Assembly: GCA_035440755.1 (NCBI GenBank)
Contig: DAORND010000039.1
Location: forward strand, 1 to 25,868
Direction: 5' to 3'
From: Aquimonas sp002352135
Lineage (GTDB): Bacteria; Pseudomonadota; Gammaproteobacteria; Xanthomonadales; Xanthomonadaceae
DNA: 25,868 bases
Part shown: positions 9,736-18,287 of the stretch, piece after piece
Numbering within the stretch: position 1 is the stretch's first letter
Layout: each line of letters starts with the position of its first letter
Made by a program: the position numbers and the translations under genes
Notes under the pieces: generated by a model
What the model saw: the letters and a program-made list of their open reading frames with translations, nothing else
What the model was told of the DNA's origin: nothing
Database searches by the model: none

Positions 9736-10646
9736 ATGAACCCTCTTTGGCATCAGGACGCCTTGATCCTGCGCGCGCGCTGGCGACGCTGGCGGGCAAC
9801 GCCCGCACAATCGTTGTGGTTGGCTTTCGTCGTGCTGGGCATGGCAGCTGGCCTGCTTTGGTTGCTGCTGCCCCTGTGGCACTCGCCACCGGCGTGGCTA
9901 CGCGAACAGTGGCAGCACACCCCACGGGTTGGCGCGGCGCTGTGGATCGTGGCCTGCGGGCAGTGGCTTTGGCAGCGACAGCGGCGCATTCGTCTCTCCG
10001 TCGCGCAAGGCTGGATGGCCGCCTGGCCGCGCATGCAGCGCGCCGAACGCCGCTACATCGGCGCGCAGTTGTGGCTNNNNNNNNNNNNNNNNNNNNNNNN
10101 NNNNNNNNNNNNNNNNNNNNNNNNNNNNNNNNNNNNNNNNNNNNNNNNNNNNNNNNNNNNNNNNNNNNNNNNNNNNTGGCCTTGCCCGCACTGTTGCTGA
10201 CCCCGTCCGGCATGTCGGGGGTGAGCATGATCGTGGGCATCGTTGCGCTGCTGGCGCTCAGTCAAGCACTGCATACCCACCACATCGCCCTGGCGGTGAT
10301 TCCACGTGCCCAGCAATGGCTGGAAGCGCAACCGTCCTATTCCAAGCTGCGCCATGAATTACTGCGCTATCCACTGTGGCAAGGCACTCGCACGGTCCTG
10401 CCGACCTTGCTCGCCTTGTGGCTGGCGGGCATGCATGCGCAGGTCCTGGCCATGCTGCTGCTCGCCGCGCTGACCTGGTTGCTGCTGCACGCCCTGATCC
10501 ACTTCCGCTGGCGCCATCAACCGCGCCACATTCCGATCAGTGTCGGCGTGCATCTGATCAGTTGGGTACTGATATCGCAGGTCTTTTCGCCCGCCCTCGT
10601 GGTGCTGGCCGTGGCGCAGATCTGGCATCAATGGAGAGCAGAATGA
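9736..10646 (+). CDS. ABC transporter permease-like membrane protein (assembly gap inside)
   Basis: Polytopic inner-membrane protein that I take to be the permease partner of the ATPase that follows. The N-terminus is arginine/tryptophan-rich (ARWRRWRATPAQ), then a hydrophobic span around residues 30-50 and another around 65-75. After the gap come at least four more hydrophobic spans, ending in QIWHQWRAE. No named family is recognised; the size, topology and coupling resemble ABC-2-type exporters. ATG 9736 is preferred over the in-frame ATGs at 9670 and 9586, whose extra residues are not membrane-like, but no strong ribosome site separates the choices. The frame differs across 10077-10176 because the padding length is arbitrary. 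The stop TGA overlaps the next gene's ATG. The gene is divergent from the TonB-dependent receptor. Confidence 0.72.
10077..10176. other. Assembly gap (100 N) inside the permease gene
   Basis: One hundred N; coding frames on the two sides differ, so the true gap is not 100 modulo 3. Confidence 0.99.
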
Positions 10647-11379
10647 ACGACTGGCGATTGCAGATCGACGACCTCGGCCTGAGCTACGGCCCACGGCGCG
10701 TGTTGCAACACTTGAACTGGCAGATCGGCAGCGGGCAACTGGTCGCCCTGATCGGCCCCAATGGCAGTGGCAAGACCTCGCTGTTGCGCAGCGTGGCGGG
10801 CGCCATCGCGGTGCAGAGCGGACGCATTCTGGTCGATGGACATGCCGCGGGCAGCGACGAAGCCAGACGCGCGCTTGGCTACGCGGTCAGCGTGGAAACG
10901 CTGCCTGCTGAACTCAGCCTCAGCGACTGCATCCAACTGCTCGCCCCAGTGCGTGGCGTCAATGGCCTGGATGCACCGAGCGAAGCCTTGGCTGACCGCT
11001 TCGGCCTGGCGCACTGGTGGCACACTCCGGTGGATGCCTGCTCGCTCGGCACGCGGCAGAAACTGTCGGTATTGCTCGCCCTGCTCGGCGCACCGCGCCT
11101 GATCGTGCTGGACGAAAGCCTCAACGGCCTCGACCCGGCCAGCGCCCGCCACCTCAAACGTCACCTGCGCGAACGCGTTGAAGCCGATGGCAGCAGCGTC
11201 ATCCTCGCCACCCACGGCCTCAGCGCCACCGAACACGACGTCGACCGCGTCGCCCTGCTGCTGGACGGCCAGATCGCCCACCAATGGACCCAGGCCGAAC
11301 TGCACAGCGCCCGCGAAAGAGGCGAATCGCTGGAGGATCTGGTGGCGGATCGGATGGAGCGGGATGAGGTGCGTCCGTA
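10643..11379 (+). CDS. ABC transporter ATP-binding protein, 3' end at an assembly gap
   Basis: Nucleotide-binding subunit of the preceding permease. In the 245 visible residues: Walker A GPNGSGKT (38-45), a signature SLGTRQK (134-140) in place of canonical LSGGQ, Walker B LIVLDE (153-158), D-loop SLNGLD (159-164) and switch histidine H191 in ATH. The Q-loop region (GYAVSVE, about 79-85) has no glutamine. This pattern fits the CcmA/BcrA-like ATPases of ABC-2 exporters. ATG 10643 overlaps the permease stop (ATGA) with GGAG at 10633-10636 upstream; an in-frame ATG at 10631 is less well placed. The last codon before the gap reads TAN (codon 246), so the gene either stops exactly there (TAA/TAG) or continues with Tyr; the length is already complete for the family. 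Substrate unknown. Confidence 0.88.
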
Positions 11380-11479
11380 NNNNNNNNNNNNNNNNNNNNN
11401 NNNNNNNNNNNNNNNNNNNNNNNNNNNNNNNNNNNNNNNNNNNNNNNNNNNNNNNNNNNNNNNNNNNNNNNNNNNNNNN
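11380..11479. other. Assembly gap (100 N) after the ABC ATPase
   Basis: One hundred N between the ATPase gene and a gene whose 5' end is lost. How much DNA is missing is unknown; other genes may be hidden here. Confidence 0.99.
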
Positions 11480-11984
11480 CGCCTGGAAAGAGGCGTGCAG
11501 CGCGTTTCACGCACAACAACGTGACCTGTTCTATCCCGGCGGTCATTCCCGCTGGATCGCCTTTCGACGAGGTGACACCGGCGAACTGGAAACCGCCATC
11601 GAACTGTTGCCTCCCGAGATTTACTACTTCGGAAGCGGCTACATGAAGGAAGTCATCTGGCAACGATTGAAGCGCGCCTGCCTTTCTGCAGCACAACTGC
11701 GTCGCATCGACACGATTGCCTTGAGCTATCTCGATCACCGCTTGAGGCGCGAGTTCTGGTCGATGAGCCGCTATGCGGTGTTCCGGGACAGGCAGCCGTT
11801 CTGGGACGCCATCAAGACGATCGCCTCAACGGGCACGAGCCCGAAACGCGATAAAGCGGGTTGGCTGCTGGCAGCCAAGAGCGGAATCGCCATTCAACGC
11901 CGAGTGAACCTCGAGTTCTTCCGCGCCAAATTCGATCCGGACTACCGACCTTTGCTCGATCTGTACGCGGTGCCAGTGGTGTAG
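11480..11984 (+). CDS. Unrecognised protein, 5' end lost in an assembly gap
   Basis: An open frame runs out of the gap (first whole codon at 11481) for 167 codons to a TAG at 11982-11984. The product is soluble-looking and rich in aromatic and basic residues: segments such as QRDLFYPGGHSRWIAF, PPEIYYFGSGYMKEVIW and YLDHRLRREFWSMSRY, ending DPDYRPLLDLYAVPVV. There is no membrane span and no nucleotide-binding loop. I do not recognise a family. Codon use and the lack of stops in this frame support a real gene, and the other frames here break up. It precedes the DUF3883 gene by 89 bases on the same strand and could share its transcript. The pattern of clustered helices with RR pairs would suit a nucleic-acid-binding or housekeeping-hypothetical protein, but that is a guess. 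Confidence 0.65.
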
Positions 11985-12073
11985 CGTCGCGCCTCCAAAA
12001 ACACAGATGGTCTTCGGTACACCTCTGCTCCGCGCCGCGCTACCCTGGTAGAAGTCAGGAAGAGATCAGGCGC

Positions 12074-12922
12074 ATGCCAGAACGAACCGATTGGAGTAGG
12101 GAGGAAGTTGAAGCCTGCGTGGCCGACTACCTGCACATGTTGACTCTGGAGCTCAATGGCCAGCGGTACAACAAGACCGTACACGCAATGGCACTGATGC
12201 AGCGACTGAATGGACGCAGTCGTGGTTCCGTCGAGTTCAAGCACACCAACATCAGCGCGGCAATGATCGCGCTCGGCTACCCCTACATCGAAGGTTACAA
12301 ACCAAGGGCGAACTACCAAGCACTGTTGATCGACGCCATCGAGACGCAACTGACGCAAGAGCACACGTTGCACGATGCGGCGCAGGCGGCGGTTCTGCGC
12401 CCAGCCATGACATCCGCAGTGGCGGACATCGAACGCGTCTGGGTGCCTCGCCCGCAGCCCGACCATGCACGCGAGATCCGCGCCACCTACAGGCCATCTT
12501 TCTCTCCAGTCAAACGCGACTATCTGGAACAGGAAGCAAGAAATCACTCTTTGGGCCGCGCCGGAGAGCTGTTCGTCATGGCCTTGGAATCGCGCCGCCT
12601 GCACGCCGCAGGAAAACGAAAACTCGCTGACAGAGTCGAACATGTGGCGAGCACGCAAGGTGATGGCTTGGGTTTTGATGTGCTGTCATTCGATCACAGC
12701 GGTCAGGAACGCCTGATTGAGGTGAAGACCACCACGTTCGGCGAACTCACTCCGTTCTACGTCACCCGCAACGAACTGGCGAGATCCGAAGCTGATGCCA
12801 CGATCTTTCGGCTGTACCGGGTATTCGACTTCCGGAATCGACCGCGCGTGTTCGAGGTCCCCGGCGCAATCAGCGCCGCGTTCGATCTTCAGGCGACGAC
12901 GTTCCTGGCTCGATTTGCGTAA
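12074..12922 (+). CDS. DUF3883-type protein with PD-(D/E)XK-like nuclease signature
   Basis: Protein of 282 residues in two parts. Residues about 5-95 match a module I recall from McrA/HNH-type restriction endonucleases and DUF3883 proteins (the ScoMcrA-like head): YNKTVHAMAL, then LNGRSRGSVEFKHTNISA and YIEGYKPRANYQ. Residues about 155-262 match the DUF3883 (NOV C-terminal) domain: LGRAGELFV with E165, D202 in LGFDVLSFD, and E216/K218 in LIEVKTT, which together lay out the E...D...ExK core of the restriction-endonuclease fold. A catalytic function is inferred, not shown; many DUF3883 proteins are uncharacterised. ATG 12074 begins the head module and follows an AGG-containing leader; an open frame continues upstream to 11861, but that stretch overlaps the preceding gene. 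It is convergent with recD, 41 bases apart. Such proteins commonly occur in defence loci, so a role in restricting foreign DNA is plausible. Confidence 0.82.
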   Translation: MPERTDWSREEVEACVADYLHMLTLELNGQRYNKTVHAMALMQRLNGRSRGSVEFKHTNISAAMIALGYPYIEGYKPRANYQALLIDAIETQLTQEHTLHDAAQAAVLRPAMTSAVADIERVWVPRPQPDHAREIRATYRPSFSPVKRDYLEQEARNHSLGRAGELFVMALESRRLHAAGKRKLADRVEHVASTQGDGLGFDVLSFDHSGQERLIEVKTTTFGELTPFYVTRNELARSEADATIFRLYRVFDFRNRPRVFEVPGAISAAFDLQATTFLARFA

Positions 12923-12963
12923 GACGGCGTCTGCGCAGCGTTGCAACGCGCACCCTCATCTAC

Positions 12964-14721
12964 TCATAGAGCCGCCGCCTGAAACCGTTCCCGCAACCCG
13001 CCTTCACGCGTGATTCGTCTTTCCAGGGCGGCGGCAAGGGTGGCTTCGCTGGCGTACAGGTGGACGGTTTGGCGGGCGCGGGAGACGGCGGTGTAGAGCA
13101 GTTGGCGTGACAGGATGCGGTGTTCGGGGTCGGGTGGCAGCAGGACGTGGATGTGCGGGTATTCCGAGCCCTGACTCTTGTGGATGCTGATGGCGAAGGC
13201 GGATTCGCAGTGCGGCAGATCGAGTGCGGCGAAGCGGCGTGGGCTGTCGTTTTCGGTGCCAGCAAACCACACGCCCAGGCGACCATCGGTCTCTCGCACG
13301 CAGATGCCGATGTCGCCATTGAACAGACCGAGCTCGTAGTCGTTCTGCTGCACGATGACGGCACGGCCACCGAACCAGTCGCCTGTGCTCCCGACATGCC
13401 AGGCCTGACGCAGCAGGTCTTCGATGCGGGCATTGAGCAGCGCACTGCCCCACTGACCTTCGCGCAGGGCGCACAGCCATTGCTCGGAGCCGAGCGTCGC
13501 CAGTGCAGCACGTGCGACGTCAGCGGGATCGTCAGTTCCATTCGCCGCTGCGTGCAGAGCCGGTTCGGAAGCCAGCCGCGCGGCACTGCGCTGGATCGCA
13601 GGCAACAAGGCCTCCGCGCGCTGGATCGGTTGCCAGTCGATGTGCGCGGGGTCGGCGTTCAGCGCCTGCAACGTGCTCAGCCAGTCACCGGATTGCACGG
13701 CCATATTCAACGCTGACAGATGACCTTCGGCGCGGAAGCTGTGCTGCAGGCGAACACAGCGCGGATCGTGCTGTCGCTCCAGCACCTCGACCAGATCGCT
13801 GAACACCGAGCCCGCGCCAACCGAGGTGAGTTGATCGGCGTCGCCAACCAGAATCAGCCGCGCAGTCAGCGGCACCGCCTGCAGCAGCGCACACCATTGG
13901 GCGAGGTCGAGCATCGAGGCTTCATCCACCACCACGATGTCGGCGGGCAGTGGTCGACGGGCGTCATGGCGGAAACGTCGCTCGCGCGGTGACCAGGCCA
14001 ACAAGCGATGCACGGTTTCGGCCTGCAACACGCTCAGCGTTGCCAACGCGTCCTGCCACGTGGGGTCGAGCGATTGCAATTGGTGCAAGCCGTCCTGCAG
14101 CGACTGGCGCAATCGCTGCGCGGCCTTGCCAGTGGGCGCAGCCAGACGGATGCGCAAGGGCTCGCTGGCCTGACGCAGACACATCAACAGCATGCGCAGC
14201 ACGGTGCGGGTTTTGCCAGTGCCAGGACCGCCGGTCAGCACGAAAGCAGGTTGGCTCAGCACCCGACCGGCCGCCACACGCTGCGCGTGATCGGGTCGCG
14301 CGGGCGCGGCGCTGTCGGCACCGAACAAGGCATCCAGATCGGCCTCGCGGGCGGTCGTGTCCGTCATGGCGCTGTGGCGCAGACGCGCGTGCCATGCCTC
14401 GGCGATGCGCTGCTCGTGACGATAGTTGCGACGCAGGTAGAAGCGATCCGCGGTATCCAGCACGAAGGGCGTGTCAGCACGGTCCTCGACGCGCAGATCG
14501 CTGAGCAAGGTTTCGCTGCGCAGTGCCAGACGTTGTTCCTCCGACAAGACAACCGATACCGCGCTGTCGCCCTGCGCTTCAGCGGCCACCGCACGTGCGG
14601 CGAGACCGGCCAGCAGCTCACTGCCGCCATGCGCGCGCACCCAGCGTGCAAGGGCCGCCTGCAACGGTGCTGCATTGGCGGTGGATGGGCGCTCGGCACG
14701 CATCGGGCGTGATTCACTCAT
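12964..14721 (-). CDS. recD: Exodeoxyribonuclease V alpha subunit (RecD helicase)
   Basis: 5'-3' SF1B helicase motor of RecBCD, 585 residues (E. coli 608). An N-terminal RecB-contact domain (1-115) precedes Walker A GGPGTGKT (164-171), motif Ia AAPTGKA (195-201), Walker B DIVVVDEASM (261-270), motif III GDADQL (293-298) and motif IV QHSFR (326-330). The C-terminal UvrD-like half carries AISIHKSQGSEY (motif V) and YTAVSRAR (motif VI). All helicase motifs are intact. ATG 14721 overlaps the recB stop by four bases, with GGGAGAGG just upstream; Met7 is a possible later start. As the last gene of recC-recB-recD it converges on the DUF3883 gene. RecD supplies the fast motor and, in E. coli, controls nuclease activation before Chi. 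Confidence 0.97.
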   Translation of the reverse strand: MSESRPMRAERPSTANAAPLQAALARWVRAHGGSELLAGLAARAVAAEAQGDSAVSVVLSEEQRLALRSETLLSDLRVEDRADTPFVLDTADRFYLRRNYRHEQRIAEAWHARLRHSAMTDTTAREADLDALFGADSAAPARPDHAQRVAAGRVLSQPAFVLTGGPGTGKTRTVLRMLLMCLRQASEPLRIRLAAPTGKAAQRLRQSLQDGLHQLQSLDPTWQDALATLSVLQAETVHRLLAWSPRERRFRHDARRPLPADIVVVDEASMLDLAQWCALLQAVPLTARLILVGDADQLTSVGAGSVFSDLVEVLERQHDPRCVRLQHSFRAEGHLSALNMAVQSGDWLSTLQALNADPAHIDWQPIQRAEALLPAIQRSAARLASEPALHAAANGTDDPADVARAALATLGSEQWLCALREGQWGSALLNARIEDLLRQAWHVGSTGDWFGGRAVIVQQNDYELGLFNGDIGICVRETDGRLGVWFAGTENDSPRRFAALDLPHCESAFAISIHKSQGSEYPHIHVLLPPDPEHRILSRQLLYTAVSRARQTVHLYASEATLAAALERRITREGGLRERFQAAAL

Positions 14722-17700
14722 GACGCCTCTCCCACACGAAGTCCATCCGCCGCCGCAAAGACCTGATCGACCGCGTGCAGGAAGTCCTCATCGAATTGCC
14801 GTTGCCAGATACCCAGCGTCGGTTCGCGGCGGTCCAGCCCGACCGCACGCAGGAACAGGTAAATCGCTTCGCCCAAGGCCCACGATCCGCCGCGCTGGCG
14901 CAGATAACGTTGCAGCGCCACGCTGTAGAGCAGCGCCTGGAATCCGTAGTGCGAGGCGTCCATGGCGGCTTGCAAGGCGGGCGCACGGTAGTCCTCGCGA
15001 CGATCCGCACCCAGGCGATTGGTCTTGTAGTCCAGCACATGCACCTTGCCATCGTGGGCGAAAACCAGATCCATCGAGCCGGTCATCAGGCCGCGCAGGG
15101 CGGCTTCGGGCAATGCCGCAGGCAACAGACGTGATTCGCCATGCTCGGCACACACGGCACGCAATCGACTCATCTGGGCACCCTGCAAGACAAAGTGGAA
15201 GTCCATTTCGCGGCGCTGCGCGCTGGCGGGCAGGTCGGCCAGACAGAAGGAACTGCGTGAGGCCCACAAGGGTGCGTGCAGGCCGGCGTCCAGACGCGCA
15301 GCCAAGTGCTCGATGGCGTTGTCTGGCGTCACGACGCTGGCGCTCATCACGCCCTGCGAGCCCAGGCAAGAGCGCAGCAGATCCAGCGCCTGCGTGGCGG
15401 CTGTTCCCGCAGGAAGAAGTTGCAGAAAACTGTGCACCGCGTTGCCGAATCCGGTGCCACGCCATTGCGCCAGCTCACGCAATTGCGGATCGGGGGCGTC
15501 GTCAGCGCTGTCGTCCGACGTCTGCAGCACATTGGGTTGCGCGATGCGTTCGTCCTCGGCGGGCATCTCGACGTTGGCGCTGTGCTCGCCCTCGAGCAAG
15601 CGCGAAAAGCTCCACACCCGCTGTTGCAACACGGGTGGTGGCTCACTGCGCGCGGCGTGCGGAATGACTTCGGTGTTGGCCGACGGCAAACACGCTTCCG
15701 GCCACGCCCATTCGTCGATCTCGATGCCCACTGCCGGACAGAGGCGTTGCAAGGCCTGCCAGGCGGGCAACCCGGGATGCTGCGTGCGGGCGGTGGTCAA
15801 GGCGGCATCGAGGCTGGCATCCCAGGCCGAGCGGTCGGGATCACTGTCGGCTTGGGTGGAACGCCCGTCCTTGCGACGATCCGGCGGCATCGCGTAGACG
15901 TGGCAGGCGTCGCGTGCGCGGGTCAGGGCAACATAGAGCACGCGAAAGCGCTCGTCCTGACCTTCCTGCGCTGAGCGCGCTTTGGCCTCGTCATCCCAAC
16001 CCACCTGCAGACGTTCGCGTCCCTCGGCGTGCCAGAGCGCCAGCGTTTCCGCGCGATGACGATGCGCCCACATCATTGGCAGCAGCACGACCGGAAACTC
16101 CAGACCCTTGCTGGTGTGCAGTGTCATCAGGCGCACCCGGCGCGCATCGGACTCCAGTCGCAACTCGCGCTCGTCGGCCGCATCCGGATCGCTGTCAGCC
16201 GTGCCGCTGCGCTGCGCGTCCAGCCATTGCAGCAGTTGCGTTTCGCCCGGCGTGTGCTCGCTGAATTGCTGCAGCAGTTCGCCCAACTGACGCAGATCGG
16301 TGGCGGCACGTTCGGCTTGGGTGATCGAACCCAGGCGCGGCACTGCCTCACGCAGAACGGCGTCGATCAGGGCCACCACGCCGCGTTGCCGCCACAACTG
16401 GCGCCAGTGCGCGAAGCGACGTTCCAACATGGCCTGTTCGGCTTCCTGATCGGTCAGCGCGCACAGCGCGGCCCAGTCGAAGCCCAGCAAACGCGTCGCC
16501 AACGCGGCGGCGCGAGCGCGACGATCACGCGGGTGATGCAAGGCATACAGCAATAACTGCAGTTCGCTCGCCCATTCGCTCTGGAACACGCTCTGACGGC
16601 CTGCGCCGACGCACGGCACCGCACGCTCGATCAGCAGCGCACGCAATTGTTCGATGTGGCTGTTCTGCGGCAACAGCACGGCGATGTCGCCGGGCTGGAC
16701 GGGGTTTGTCTCATCGCGCAGCAGGGCGACGAGGTGACGTGCACACGCAAGCAAGGCTTGATTCACGCGCGCTTCGCTGCTGGCTTCGGGCTGGGTCAGA
16801 ACATGGATCTGCAAGGCTGCTGGCGAGGGCGACGCCGCGTCGATGTCGGACCGCACTGCCTGCACCGGGCGATAGCGGATCGGATGCTGCGCGTCACGAC
16901 TCAGCGCCATGCCGCAGGCGGCGTACCACTGGTTGCAGGCATCGACATAGGCCACGGTGGAACGCCGATTGACCGCCAGACTGAGTCGCGCGTCCGCGTC
17001 GGCACTGGCCGCCGCGCGCAGATAGGTATGCACATCGCCACCACGGAAACGGTAGATGGCCTGTTTGGGGTCACCAATCATCACCAGGCGTCCACGCGGT
17101 TTGTCGTCTGGCGTGCGATAGACCCGATCCAGAATGCCGTACTGCAGACCATCGGTGTCCTGGAACTCGTCCACCATGGCCACCGGCCAGCGTTGCCACA
17201 GCAGGTCCGGCAACACGCTGCCTGCGGCGTGCAGGGCGGCATGCACCACCTGCAACTGGGCATCGAAACTCAGCACATGTCGCGTTTCCATCTGCTCGCG
17301 TCGGCGTTCGCGCAGCCGCTCGATCCAAATTCGCAGCGCTTCGTGTGCCTGCCATGCGCGCCAACGCGCTACCCAGTCCAACACGGACTGCAGCGCGCTG
17401 ACCTGCGGTCGCTCCAGAAAGGCCTTGGTGATCTGCCCTGACAAGGGCTTCTGCAGGTCCTCAGCATCGTCCGCCGACAGCGCCAGCAAGTCGTCCTCGC
17501 GAGCCAGCAGTTCGATCAGGCGCGGCAGCGCCCGCGCCAGAGTGGAGTTGGCCTTGAACAGACCGGACGCGTCCAGGCAGGCCTGCAAGGTCGCCAGCCC
17601 TTCAGGCTGCGCCAGCAGGCGCGGTCGCGCCGGTTCGGTCTGTTCTGCCAAGGGTTCGACATCGGGCCGCAGCAGCACCTGGCTGTATTGGCGCAGACCT

Positions 17701-18287
17701 TTGCGGCCCAACTGGTACAGCCACTGCTCGTGACTCGGCAGCGGCGCGTCGCGCTGCAACAGCTCTCGCCAGTAGTCATCGAGCAGCGTATCGAGCAGCT
17801 CGCCTTCATCGATCAGCTCGGCACCCGACAGGCGACGTCCAGTCTCGAACGGATGCTCGCGCAGGACGCGCGCGCAAACGCCGTGCAGGGTGCTGATCGG
17901 TGCCATGTCCAGCTCGGCACGCGCCAGCCGCAGACGCAGCAGATCCTTCTGTCGCTGCATGTGGTCTTGCCAGCGTTGATCCAACCACTGCAAGGCGCTG
18001 TCCTCGCTGTCCTCGAATGCAGTCTGGCTGGCGCGATATTCGGCCAGCAGCACACGCTGACGGATGCGTTCGCGCAATTCACTGGCGGCGGCATCGGTGA
18101 ACGTGGCAACCAGAATCTGCCGTGGCGTGATCTCGCGTTCCAACAACAGGCGCAGGTATAGCGCCGCCATGGTCCAGGTCTTGCCGGTACCCGCGCTGGC
18201 CTCGATCAGGCTGCGTCCATCGGCCTGCAAGGGCAAGACCCGCCAATCCGTCGGCGCGGCGGTGTTCGCTGAGACCGTCGTGCTCAT
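14718..18287 (-). CDS. recB: Exodeoxyribonuclease V beta subunit (RecB helicase-nuclease)
   Basis: 3'-5' SF1A helicase plus the only nuclease centre of RecBCD; 1189 residues (E. coli 1180). Walker A ASAGTGKT at 30-37, motif Ia VATFTDAAASEL, Walker B AMVDEFQDTD, motif III GDPKQAIYRFRGGD, motif V/VI TLHTSKGLEFPVV and YVALTRARDA. The C-terminal nuclease domain has D1073 (GSMDLVF), D1086 and K1088 (LDYKTN) and the QALLY motif expected of RecB-family nucleases, so it should be active. The start is ATG 18287 because it overlaps the recC stop (ATGA) and is preceded by GGAG; the frame is open 18 codons further upstream but that leader lies within recC. Directly followed by recD. Unlike E. coli, no ptrA protease gene separates recC and recB. 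Confidence 0.97.
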   Translation of the reverse strand: MSTTVSANTAAPTDWRVLPLQADGRSLIEASAGTGKTWTMAALYLRLLLEREITPRQILVATFTDAAASELRERIRQRVLLAEYRASQTAFEDSEDSALQWLDQRWQDHMQRQKDLLRLRLARAELDMAPISTLHGVCARVLREHPFETGRRLSGAELIDEGELLDTLLDDYWRELLQRDAPLPSHEQWLYQLGRKGLRQYSQVLLRPDVEPLAEQTEPARPRLLAQPEGLATLQACLDASGLFKANSTLARALPRLIELLAREDDLLALSADDAEDLQKPLSGQITKAFLERPQVSALQSVLDWVARWRAWQAHEALRIWIERLRERRREQMETRHVLSFDAQLQVVHAALHAAGSVLPDLLWQRWPVAMVDEFQDTDGLQYGILDRVYRTPDDKPRGRLVMIGDPKQAIYRFRGGDVHTYLRAAASADADARLSLAVNRRSTVAYVDACNQWYAACGMALSRDAQHPIRYRPVQAVRSDIDAASPSPAALQIHVLTQPEASSEARVNQALLACARHLVALLRDETNPVQPGDIAVLLPQNSHIEQLRALLIERAVPCVGAGRQSVFQSEWASELQLLLYALHHPRDRRARAAALATRLLGFDWAALCALTDQEAEQAMLERRFAHWRQLWRQRGVVALIDAVLREAVPRLGSITQAERAATDLRQLGELLQQFSEHTPGETQLLQWLDAQRSGTADSDPDAADERELRLESDARRVRLMTLHTSKGLEFPVVLLPMMWAHRHRAETLALWHAEGRERLQVGWDDEAKARSAQEGQDERFRVLYVALTRARDACHVYAMPPDRRKDGRSTQADSDPDRSAWDASLDAALTTARTQHPGLPAWQALQRLCPAVGIEIDEWAWPEACLPSANTEVIPHAARSEPPPVLQQRVWSFSRLLEGEHSANVEMPAEDERIAQPNVLQTSDDSADDAPDPQLRELAQWRGTGFGNAVHSFLQLLPAGTAATQALDLLRSCLGSQGVMSASVVTPDNAIEHLAARLDAGLHAPLWASRSSFCLADLPASAQRREMDFHFVLQGAQMSRLRAVCAEHGESRLLPAALPEAALRGLMTGSMDLVFAHDGKVHVLDYKTNRLGADRREDYRAPALQAAMDASHYGFQALLYSVALQRYLRQRGGSWALGEAIYLFLRAVGLDRREPTLGIWQRQFDEDFLHAVDQVFAAADGLRVGEAS

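Noticed and set aside
9553..9882. N-terminal extension of the TonB-dependent receptor by 110 codons
   Set aside because: It has no signal peptide, covers the receptor's promoter and the divergent gene's start, and ATG 9552 has a good ribosome site.
12932..12952. Bidirectional terminator between the DUF3883 gene and recD
   Set aside because: There is a palindrome GCGTTGCAACGC at 12938-12949, but the stem is short and has no T-tract on either strand.
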